Source of the DNA: an uncultured marine group III euryarchaeote
Lineage (GTDB): Archaea > Thermoplasmatota > Poseidoniia > MGIII > CG-Epi1
Direction of reading: 5' to 3'
Assembly: GCA_902627615.1 (NCBI GenBank)
Contig: CACOJW010000014.1
Coordinates: 1 to 40,071 of the forward strand
Length of the DNA stretch: 40,071 nt
The translations under genes and the position numbers were made by a program. Below, in pieces: positions 1 through 7,877 of the stretch. Positions within the stretch are counted from its first letter, which is position 1; the number at the start of each line of letters is the position of its first letter. Below the pieces are notes generated by a model. It saw nothing but the letters and a program-made list of their open reading frames with translations. It ran no database searches and was not told the DNA's origin.

Positions 1-609
1 GACGGAATGGAAGCCACAGCCCTTAATGGCGATGTCCTTACGTTTACAATAGGTGATACAGTTTCTGTTAATGATGCAACTGTTATAATCGCTGATGTTC
101 CGGTTAGTAATGGAGTTATACATGTCATCGACAAAGTCCTAAATCCAGTTGTGGAAGAAGAACCTGTGCAAGAAGATCCAGAGCCTACATGTGATCACAT
201 TATAGGCCTTGACTCTACAGGATATGCCTACGACCCGATTGAACTATCTATCAAGACCGGTGAGACAGTTTGTTGGCAGTGGACAGATGCAATGGACTCT
301 CATAATGTTGCCGAAATAGCCAACGAGGGGGATCAAACAAGGAAGGAAGGAGGAGTTTACAGTGGAGAAATAGCAACTACTGTAGATTTCAGACATACTT
401 TTGAGGAAGACACAACATTCTACTACATTTGCGAACCTCATGTTGGTATGAATATGGTGGGAAAAGTTGTCGTTGGTGATGGAGGGGCTGCTCAAGAACC
501 GTCAGTAGTAGATACATATGCAGACGATGAAAGCAGTACACCAAGCGTGGGAATTTTGGTCGGCGTGCTCGCAGTGATTGCTGTTGCACTAGTCGCCCGA
601 AGACTATAG
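1..609 (+). CDS. FAS1-cupredoxin surface protein, 5' truncated by window edge
   Basis: The frame is open to the left edge, so the first ATG at 7 is probably internal. Residues 1-48 (counted from that ATG) look like the end of a fasciclin/FAS1 domain, including its closing NGVIHVIDKVL motif. Residues 62-158 form a plastocyanin-like cupredoxin with candidate type-1 copper ligands His99, Cys142, His145 and Met150 (Met148 is a possible alternative). An acidic linker leads to a hydrophobic segment (about 180-196) and a short ArgArg tail, a C-terminal anchor facing the protein outward. The likely role is extracellular electron transfer or copper handling. The next gene ends in a very similar cupredoxin-plus-anchor module, so the pair probably arose by duplication. 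The domain call is firm; the physiological partner is unknown. Confidence 0.85.
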   Translation, partial: DGMEATALNGDVLTFTIGDTVSVNDATVIIADVPVSNGVIHVIDKVLNPVVEEEPVQEDPEPTCDHIIGLDSTGYAYDPIELSIKTGETVCWQWTDAMDSHNVAEIANEGDQTRKEGGVYSGEIATTVDFRHTFEEDTTFYYICEPHVGMNMVGKVVVGDGGAAQEPSVVDTYADDESSTPSVGILVGVLAVIAVALVARRL

Positions 610-633
610 CTGGGGCGTTACACCAAAGCGAAA

Positions 634-659
634 GAGGAGTAGGTGGGGGCCTACTCCTC
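634..659 (+). terminator. 10-bp perfect stem-loop between the two cupredoxin genes
   Basis: Perfect inverted repeat: GAGGAGTAGG at 634-643 pairs with CCTACTCCTC at 650-659 around a six-base loop TGGGGG. It lies 25 nt after the stop of the first cupredoxin gene and upstream of the next promoter, so a 3'-end or stability hairpin is the simplest reading. No long T-run follows, so termination itself is not shown. Confidence 0.4.
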
Positions 660-672
660 CAACGCAAACAGT

Positions 673-722
673 TTTAGGTTTCCGATTGCGAAATTATATA
701 TAGATATTTCGGGAAGCCTAAA
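673..722 (+). promoter_or_regulatory. TATA promoter centred in nested inverted repeats
   Basis: A strong TATA element (AATTATATATAG, about 692-703) sits about 27 nt before the ATG at 725, so the transcript is probably leaderless. TTTAGGTTTCC at 673-683 and GGAAGCCTAAA at 712-722 are inverted repeats matching at 10 of 11 positions and flank the TATA symmetrically. A second inverted pair, CGAAAT at 689-694 and ATTTCG at 706-711, nests inside. The outer arms contain the same TTTAGG and CCTAAA half-sites as the iron boxes elsewhere in the window, but are split by 38 bp instead of 4. Operator function is inferred. Confidence 0.5.
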
Positions 723-724
723 TC

Positions 725-3700
725 ATGAACCTAAGCAGACTAGCTACGCTAGCAGTATTTTTCATGATGGTCATGAGTGCTTTCGTTACAGTTCCAACTT
801 ACAATGTTGGCGCAGACGATCATGAGGGCAGCGATGACGATAATGGAGACGAACACGATCACGAAGATGACGGTGGAGATGAACACCACCATGAACATCC
901 TGAGGGTCCATATTGTTACGATATGGATAATCATGAGATGGTATCGGACATTTCTCCAGAAGATTGTAGAGAAATGGGGTACATGTGGGTTGAAGACGAT
1001 GATCACCATGCTGATAATGATCGTGGTGAACCGAACCCAGATCATTATCATGCAGTTATGACAATGAATTCTATAGACAATTTCACTATAGAAATTCAAG
1101 GCGAGTTTTTAGCTGAGCGAGCTGATGAAATGCGCTCTGAGTTAGCAGACATGTGTATGATGTGGACAGGTTCAGAAAGCGGCGTTATCACTAACGAATG
1201 TTTTGAAATGTGGCTTGAAATGATTGAAGAATCGGGCGATGATCGTCAAGATGATGACGAAATACCGTCCCCTCAAGACTTGCTGAACATGGCAGATGCA
1301 GATGGCGATTCGTTATTAACTTTTGACGAGTTTTGGAATGTTTTCAGTGGAGTGGCCCAAGACGATTCACACAACGACGATTACAACCATCATGACGAGT
1401 CCGACGAGCATCACCACCATGGTGATGACGATTACCACCATGATCACGATGATGGTAGCGATGATCATGAGCATACAGAAAGCGATAGACATCACAGCCA
1501 TGAAGATAATTCAGATAATCCAGATTTTTTCATGGGAATTTTTGATGAGGCTGATATGGATAACGATGGACATCTTGATATGATGGAATTGGAAATTTTT
1601 ATTGAAGCACTAGTCAATCAAGAATCTGACGGGCACCACGGTGATGAGTTCAGATGTCCACCAGATATGGATGACGAAACGTGTGATAATCTAACAGAAG
1701 CATGCGAAGGTAATTTTGGCAATTTAGCCTGCATGAGAATCATGCTAGTTTACTGTTGGGATAACGACTCTGAAATGTGTACTGATTTCAATAACGATAT
1801 GCAAGATGATGATGAAGATGATGGTCCAAATTTCATTATGGGATATTTTGCCTATGATGAAGGTTTGATAGATTCCACTACATTCATGGATGAATATATC
1901 GTCCCAATGTCTGAAGAGATATCAGAAGATTGGGACATGACTGGAAGTGATGGTCACCCTGCAGTGTTCGAAGTAAATACCTTTAATGCAGCAACAAGTG
2001 AAGAACAACTAACATTTGTACCACACTATTTAGATCGCGATCCAAATCCTGATTTCATTTGCGGGAATGGAGATAATATTCCATTTAATTGGGTTAATGA
2101 CGATTATGCAGATTGTGCTGATGGTGCAGATGAGCAATGGTATGATGCTAACACACCAGATGATTATTCAGACGACTGTCAAAAATGGGAAGAAGGTGAT
2201 GATTGTGAGGGTGAACCAGTAAATTGGTTTGATTGTCACGATGATACAGAAATTTGGATTTATCGTGTAAATGATGGTTATTCAGATTGTCAGGATGGTG
2301 AAGATGAATACACTTCTTCTTATTGGAATGCGAATATTTATCTGTTTGAAGGAGACTATTCCGACGGCAATCTATCGGGTGCGGAAATATATGCTTCAAT
2401 GGATTCGTATTGCGACTGGGCTGATGAAAATGAAACAGAAATTTCTTGCGATGAGGAACTAAGGGCAGATTTGGTTGGGGGAGAGACATATACTCTGGTA
2501 ACCTATTCTCAATGTGAATCTGAATGGGATGAAGAAACAGAAGATTATGAATACGACTGTACCAACTTAGGATCCTACAGTAGTGGCGATTATTCCCACA
2601 ATGTTACAGATTCACTAGGTTACGTGTATTGGTTCAATGGAACATTAAATGAATCCAGCCTGGTCACAGAATCTATGCCTTACAATATGTATGACGATAA
2701 TGATATGAGCGAAATACAATATGACAACTTCTACAAATATCATGTATTGGGTTCGTATGCCAATTACTTTGAATTTGGGCAGGACAATACTGTAGAGATT
2801 TCTTTTGGAGCATGGCAATGCTACGGTGATGACGATGAGGACTGTTACCCAACTTGGCATCAAGGATTTTACATATACAGAGATTCATTCAATCCAGATA
2901 ATACTATGGAAAATTTAGTAGGTTCTTTGCAATCAAATTACTATGACGAGGAAGCTGAATGCCCTCTTAGCTGGAATGAAACAAATTGTGAAAAATCAGG
3001 CGGTAGTATTGTCGTAGGTGAATTTGATTTAGAAGCTGGTAAGTATTATTTTGTTCCGGTATCGGATGAGATGTCTAATTTATCGTATCAGTTTACGGTT
3101 GCTTATCCAAACTCCTCAACAGTTTACTTCAGTCACGCTGACAGTGAAGAATATCCAATATATATGGTAGATAATAAATCCGAATATGAATATGACGATG
3201 GAGAATGGACTAAGACTATATTCGAAGGAAATGCAGATAGAACTCATTTCCCAGACGCTGCATCTTCTGATTTTATGGATGAAGGCGATTGTTACGATGA
3301 GGAAACCGGTGAAGAAATTGATTGTGATGAAGTCTTTGCGATGTTTGCAATCATGTTTGGAATTGCGGAAAATGGGACTCTCTATCAGTCAGGTGATTTA
3401 ACTGCAGACAATGCTGCAAGTAATTCAGCTGAACTAATCAATGTGATGATTGAGATGGGAATGTTTGACGAAATGCACGATGACTATGATGACCATGGCG
3501 ATCATATGTCACTAGATTCCTTTGATGTTTCAAGCTGGGATAGCGTAAATGATCTTGAGCAAATTGTGAATTGGTATAATGATCAATACTATCATCATGA
3601 CAGTCATACAGATATGACCGTTGATGATTTCCTAGCGATGTGTGAGGGTATCTCTGATGAGGTTAATGAAGAAGTTGCACAATGTGTATTGGATAAAGCA

Positions 3701-4684
3701 TTGAGCATGATAAATTATGAAGATCACGGCGACCATGACGAACACGACCACGGAGATCACGATGATATGGGTCCAATGGTTTGTTATCACTTCGATGAGC
3801 ACGTATTAACAGAAGATGATAATGCAGAAGATTGCATATCTAAAGGTTTCATGTGGGTACCATGTAGTTCAGGCCCTCCAGGAACTTGTGATGGTTTGGG
3901 AGGAGATGATGATGATAACCCTCCACTTCTAGATGGAATAGTTGGAGTAGGTGGAGAAGATGTTGAATCTGTATTCATGTCCACAAACGTAGTTGGTTCT
4001 GTGAGTGAAAACCAAGGTTTACCAATTTACACAGGAGGTTCTTTCTTCTTAACTTTTGAAGGCGCTGATGATTCATTAGATGTTCACGAAGCGTATATTC
4101 CCGTAGGCGAGGACGGAAATCTTTGGCACGTAGAAATGGTGCTTCTCGAAGATTATGAAGTCATCTCTTGTGATTTATGTGAAGATTTAGAAATCGAAGC
4201 TAATGGTGCTAAGTTCAATAGTAATGAACCAGTTACAGTTAGATTTGGCAAAGTAGCTGAACCGCTTCCAGATTGTGATGTAGTAGTTACCCTTTCAGCA
4301 GATGGGTATGCCTTTGAACCTGCTGAAGTTTCAATTAATGTAGGTGAAACTGTATGTTGGCAATGGAAGGATTCAACAGATGTTCACAACGTTGTTTCAG
4401 TAATTGACTTTGAAGATTATGCATCATCAGGTGGATTTAGTAGTGGTGAACCATCTAATACAGTAGATTTCAGACATACTTTCACTGAAGATAATGCAAC
4501 TTACTATTATGCATGTGAACCACATGCAACCATGGGAATGGTTGGTAAAGTTACAGTAGGTGAAGGTGCTACAGAAGATCCAGTCGAAGACATACTAGAT
4601 GAATCAGAAGTTCCTAGTGTTGGTTTTGTAGTTGGCTCTCTTGTTTTAGTTGGTGCGGCAGGTCTACGTCGCAGAATACACTAA
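725..4684 (+). CDS. Giant His/Asp-rich secreted protein with EF-hands, LDLa-like motifs and C-terminal cupredoxin
   Basis: 1319 residues with a signal peptide (1-30). Residues 31-110 and 213-262 are extremely rich in His, Asp and Glu, resembling metal-chelating tracts. Two EF-hand-like loops are visible: D191-x-D-x-D ending near E202, and D277-x-D-x-D ending at E288. Two stretches (about 443-470 and 500-528) end in the calcium box of LDL-receptor class A repeats (DCADGADE, DCQDGEDE) but lack some of the usual cysteines. A Cys-x(16)-Cys...GxMWV motif occurs near residue 64 and again shortly before the cupredoxin domain. The last 140 residues hold a cupredoxin (VHNVV, YACEPH, GMVGK), then a hydrophobic anchor and an Arg-rich tail. 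It probably binds calcium and copper or other transition metals at the cell surface. The promoter is leaderless. No overall homologue is recognised. Confidence 0.85.
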   Translation: MNLSRLATLAVFFMMVMSAFVTVPTYNVGADDHEGSDDDNGDEHDHEDDGGDEHHHEHPEGPYCYDMDNHEMVSDISPEDCREMGYMWVEDDDHHADNDRGEPNPDHYHAVMTMNSIDNFTIEIQGEFLAERADEMRSELADMCMMWTGSESGVITNECFEMWLEMIEESGDDRQDDDEIPSPQDLLNMADADGDSLLTFDEFWNVFSGVAQDDSHNDDYNHHDESDEHHHHGDDDYHHDHDDGSDDHEHTESDRHHSHEDNSDNPDFFMGIFDEADMDNDGHLDMMELEIFIEALVNQESDGHHGDEFRCPPDMDDETCDNLTEACEGNFGNLACMRIMLVYCWDNDSEMCTDFNNDMQDDDEDDGPNFIMGYFAYDEGLIDSTTFMDEYIVPMSEEISEDWDMTGSDGHPAVFEVNTFNAATSEEQLTFVPHYLDRDPNPDFICGNGDNIPFNWVNDDYADCADGADEQWYDANTPDDYSDDCQKWEEGDDCEGEPVNWFDCHDDTEIWIYRVNDGYSDCQDGEDEYTSSYWNANIYLFEGDYSDGNLSGAEIYASMDSYCDWADENETEISCDEELRADLVGGETYTLVTYSQCESEWDEETEDYEYDCTNLGSYSSGDYSHNVTDSLGYVYWFNGTLNESSLVTESMPYNMYDDNDMSEIQYDNFYKYHVLGSYANYFEFGQDNTVEISFGAWQCYGDDDEDCYPTWHQGFYIYRDSFNPDNTMENLVGSLQSNYYDEEAECPLSWNETNCEKSGGSIVVGEFDLEAGKYYFVPVSDEMSNLSYQFTVAYPNSSTVYFSHADSEEYPIYMVDNKSEYEYDDGEWTKTIFEGNADRTHFPDAASSDFMDEGDCYDEETGEEIDCDEVFAMFAIMFGIAENGTLYQSGDLTADNAASNSAELINVMIEMGMFDEMHDDYDDHGDHMSLDSFDVSSWDSVNDLEQIVNWYNDQYYHHDSHTDMTVDDFLAMCEGISDEVNEEVAQCVLDKALSMINYEDHGDHDEHDHGDHDDMGPMVCYHFDEHVLTEDDNAEDCISKGFMWVPCSSGPPGTCDGLGGDDDDNPPLLDGIVGVGGEDVESVFMSTNVVGSVSENQGLPIYTGGSFFLTFEGADDSLDVHEAYIPVGEDGNLWHVEMVLLEDYEVISCDLCEDLEIEANGAKFNSNEPVTVRFGKVAEPLPDCDVVVTLSADGYAFEPAEVSINVGETVCWQWKDSTDVHNVVSVIDFEDYASSGGFSSGEPSNTVDFRHTFTEDNATYYYACEPHATMGMVGKVTVGEGATEDPVEDILDESEVPSVGFVVGSLVLVGAAGLRRRIH

Positions 4685-4704
4685 GCATAAATATCTGAGT
4701 AATA

Positions 4705-4726
4705 CCCCTCTGCTATGATAGAGGGG
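4705..4726 (+). other. Stem-loop with the downstream start codon in its loop
   Basis: CCCCTCT at 4705-4711 pairs with AGAGGGG at 4720-4726; the ATG at 4715-4717 lies in the loop. A TATA-like ATAAATATC about 25 nt upstream of the ATG suggests a leaderless transcript that would contain only the 3' arm. The hairpin may therefore act as the 3' end of the preceding transcript instead of as a translational switch. Confidence 0.35.
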
Positions 4727-5212
4727 ATTCCAGTAGTCAGAATGTATACTGACGAGAGTGGTCACACCAGATTTGCAAAGATGCAGATTCCGGTAGAAAG
4801 TAAGACAGGTCTTGGATCTGTAGGGCTATTTTCATCATTATTTGTTAATCAAAATATTGACGACAATTCAGGAGACTTGAAGACCCAGTTTGCACTTACA
4901 CCAGTGCCTGATAACTTAGAGGGTGAAGGTCCTAAACTTGCACACACAGCTCCGAGGAAGCAACTAGTATTGACATTAAGCGGATGCTTAGAGTTCAAAA
5001 GCTGTGACGTTGACGCAGAAGATGAAGAACATAAAGTAGTTATCCGTCGCGGAGATATTTTACTTGCAGAAGATTTAGAAGGTGCAGGTCATGTTTGGAA
5101 ATTTATAGAGGCTCAGAATGGGCATCTTTATCCTTGGATTAGGTGTTATATTCATCTCGGTGAGGAGTATAATCATTTTGTTTCTCAGCTAGTGCCAAAA
5201 GTTAAGCATTAG
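4715..5212 (+). CDS. Cupin-fold protein
   Basis: 165 residues, cytoplasmic (no signal peptide or membrane segment). The core has the small-cupin pattern: a strand block TAPRKQLVLTLSGCLEF, then RRGDILLAEDLEGAGHVWKF, which corresponds to the GDhhhaEdhxGxGH turn seen in cupin proteins of unknown function. The His in GAGHVW is a candidate metal ligand, but the first cupin motif shows no clear HxH. A TATA-like element 25 nt before the ATG suggests a leaderless start. Substrate and pathway cannot be inferred. The upstream gene is a surface metalloprotein and the downstream gene an RND exporter, neither an obvious partner. Confidence 0.6.
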   Translation: MIEGIPVVRMYTDESGHTRFAKMQIPVESKTGLGSVGLFSSLFVNQNIDDNSGDLKTQFALTPVPDNLEGEGPKLAHTAPRKQLVLTLSGCLEFKSCDVDAEDEEHKVVIRRGDILLAEDLEGAGHVWKFIEAQNGHLYPWIRCYIHLGEEYNHFVSQLVPKVKH

Positions 5213-5249
5213 ATACTTAACTTTAAAAAAGGTTCAATAAAATTTGACT

Positions 5250-7877
5250 ATGGTCCGTAAAGGTTCACCTATGAGGCGCTGGCAACTTAGTATGCTAGCT
5301 TTCCTTGCTTTTTTTCTTATAGTACTTTCTGGATTTTCACCAGACTTAGGTCGAGAAATGAGCCAGAGGGAAGAATTTTCTTATCCTGATAGCGATGTGT
5401 GGAAAGCTTCAGACAGAGCAGAGGGGGAAATGCCAGAAGAGTATTGGCTCGTCTTTCAAATTGTGATGGGTAATTCTGAAGAATCTGAAGATCATAATAC
5501 CTTGAAAATGGATGTTTTTAGAGAAACAACCAAGCGCAATGATATTCTCAGGGCAGATGAAGATACCAGCCAATATTTTGATACCAAATTTAATTGGCAA
5601 ATTCAAAAAGATGAGTTGTCTACCTTATGGGGAATAGCAGATACGGTCCGTGCAATAATGAACAATGAGACTCCAGTTACAGCTTTGATAAATTATACGG
5701 GTCCTTCTTTTGAAAATGCTACAGAGAATGATTTGACGTTCGTTCTCAATGCCATTTTCAATTTACCTGCAGATGATGGTTCATATCCTTATAGGCAAAT
5801 AGTTTCTCCAGACTTATGTGTAATCGAGTCTGATGGATGTGTTAAACCTAGAGATGAAAATGGTAACGGCATTCAATACATTGCGATTCCAGGTTCTGAA
5901 TGGAAGTCTAAGGGATTTTCAATGGTTGGAGAGGCAAATTCTACAAGATTGTATAATGATTATCCTAGACAGAGAGGAGATTATGAGCACTTTGAGTATT
6001 GGGAACAAAAAGTCGATTCATATTACTTAGATCCTTTAGAATCAGACGAGGATGTCGATTTCTATTCATATTTAGCTTTTGGCTTGGAATTAGATAATCA
6101 GATTAATTCTACAACCCCTCTTATTGGCTTATCATTTGTCTTAATGGTAGCACTTCTCTCTTTCTATTTTAGAAACGGATGGGATGTTTTGTTCAGCGGT
6201 TTAGGTTTAGGTTTGCTAATGGTATGTATGACTGCTAATTCGTTTTGGTTGGGCTTTCCACAAACACAACTCGCAGCTATGTTACCTATTCTCATGCTGG
6301 CACTTGGGGTTGATTTTGTTATTCACAGTTTAACTCGTTGGCGTAGGTTAACATTGGAACACCCAATCTACGAGCATTATCCTCAAGAAGCAAGTTTCGA
6401 AGGTGCTCTAGGTGCTATCAGAACGTTGTTTCCAGCCTTAGGTGTTGCAACTTTAACCACAGTAGTTGCTTTTGGTACTGCTACTCTTAGTGAAATTCCC
6501 GATCTTTACGAATGGGGAATTTTAGGTCCTCTCGGCATCATTCAAGCATATTTGATTATGGGAGTTTTTGTTCCAATGGTCAGAAGCTATTTCCCACCTT
6601 CAGGAAAACTATTGGTAGAGGAGAAAACAAGTATTTTTTCACGTATTGGTCAATTTTTCAGCGTCAAACAACTATCTTCGGTGATGGCTAACCGTTCAAT
6701 GCCAATGCTTGTTGTTTTCCTACTAATCAGCATAGCGTTATCTCCTATGGTTTTAGGCGATCCCGAATCAAGATTTGATGTTAAAGATTATGCAGATAAT
6801 GAATCACGTTTTATCAGAACAGTAAGCTTAGGGCAAGCCACTTTTACTGAAAATGGAGAACCAGGTTATTTTTTGATTGAAGGAGAAAATTTAGCTACTT
6901 ATGAAATTCTAGTAGAAATTGATGACATGGAAACAGATGTGGCAACTTACAGTCCTAGTGCTACTTGGCTTGGTAGCCTTCCATACGTAGTTAGAACCCA
7001 GACTCTTCTAGCTTTAAATGTTCCAAACACAGGTTATATTCCTAAGACAGTAGATCCAATTACAGGATTCCCAACGTCTGATGATGAAATATACAAAGTT
7101 CTTAGCGATGTTTACACAAATGGGACTGTTAATCTTGAAGGTAGTTTCTACATATCTCCTTCAGCAGCTAGGGAATTGTATCTTCTTGAAGACGGTAAAA
7201 TGGTAATGGCTAGATCTTGGTTCCAAGTAGAAAGGCCTGACGATATCTACGGTTCAATGATGGATCTAAAAGAAGATTTAGATACTTCAGCAACGGATTT
7301 AGGTTCAGTTGAAGGAGTCTCAGTACAAGTAGCTGGATTAAGTTATGAACGGTACGTCTACATGCTTGAAATAACTGATAGTTTTCAAGAAAGTTTAGTT
7401 GTAGCAATAATACTTGCATTTCTTATAGTTCTTTTAGTACTTAGAGATGTAAGATTAAGTTTGATTACAATTCTTCCTGTAATTGCCATTACCTTATGGC
7501 TAAGAGGTGGAATGGTTTTGTCAGATACTCCAATTAATCTAGTGACAGTTCAAATTTCTAGCTTAGCAATAGGTTTGGGTGTTGACTACGCCATTCACAT
7601 GGTTCAGAGGGTTCGCGAAGCTAGATTTGAAAATCCAGGCGGGACTCAAGAAGAATGGATAGAAGAGAGTCTCGATGAAACAGGAAATAATGTGGCCATG
7701 TCTGCGTTTACAGATTTCATAGGATTCATGGTACTAACCTTATCGATTATGCCTTTGTTTGTAACATTTGGTCTAATTATGGCGGTAATGATTTTCCTAT
7801 CTTTTGTAGCGGCAGTAATTATGCTTCCAGCTTTGCTCTATCAATTTGGTAACTTAGAAAATAAATCTAATTATTAG
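5250..7877 (+). CDS. RND-superfamily exporter, MMPL/HAE3 type
   Basis: About 875 residues in a two-fold repeated RND layout. Each half has one membrane helix, a roughly 200-residue extracytoplasmic domain and a block of five helices. Proton-relay motifs GVDFVIH (about residue 353) and GVDYAIH (about 777) sit at the usual place in the fourth helix of each half. The length fits archaeal MMPL/HAE3 or patched-like transporters, which move lipids or hydrophobic compounds without a TolC-type partner. An upstream TTG (5244) and a later ATG (5271) are alternative starts; 5250 is preferred because a TATA-like ACTTTAAAA lies about 27 nt upstream. The 3' end overlaps the convergent mutL by 4 bp. The substrate is unknown. 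Confidence 0.85.
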   Translation: MVRKGSPMRRWQLSMLAFLAFFLIVLSGFSPDLGREMSQREEFSYPDSDVWKASDRAEGEMPEEYWLVFQIVMGNSEESEDHNTLKMDVFRETTKRNDILRADEDTSQYFDTKFNWQIQKDELSTLWGIADTVRAIMNNETPVTALINYTGPSFENATENDLTFVLNAIFNLPADDGSYPYRQIVSPDLCVIESDGCVKPRDENGNGIQYIAIPGSEWKSKGFSMVGEANSTRLYNDYPRQRGDYEHFEYWEQKVDSYYLDPLESDEDVDFYSYLAFGLELDNQINSTTPLIGLSFVLMVALLSFYFRNGWDVLFSGLGLGLLMVCMTANSFWLGFPQTQLAAMLPILMLALGVDFVIHSLTRWRRLTLEHPIYEHYPQEASFEGALGAIRTLFPALGVATLTTVVAFGTATLSEIPDLYEWGILGPLGIIQAYLIMGVFVPMVRSYFPPSGKLLVEEKTSIFSRIGQFFSVKQLSSVMANRSMPMLVVFLLISIALSPMVLGDPESRFDVKDYADNESRFIRTVSLGQATFTENGEPGYFLIEGENLATYEILVEIDDMETDVATYSPSATWLGSLPYVVRTQTLLALNVPNTGYIPKTVDPITGFPTSDDEIYKVLSDVYTNGTVNLEGSFYISPSAARELYLLEDGKMVMARSWFQVERPDDIYGSMMDLKEDLDTSATDLGSVEGVSVQVAGLSYERYVYMLEITDSFQESLVVAIILAFLIVLLVLRDVRLSLITILPVIAITLWLRGGMVLSDTPINLVTVQISSLAIGLGVDYAIHMVQRVREARFENPGGTQEEWIEESLDETGNNVAMSAFTDFIGFMVLTLSIMPLFVTFGLIMAVMIFLSFVAAVIMLPALLYQFGNLENKSNY

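Noticed and set aside
725-2000. Low-complexity artefact or overlapping genes in other frames of the His/Asp-rich gene
   Set aside because: The main frame is continuous with signal peptide, domains and anchor; the alternative frames are by-products of repetitive codons.
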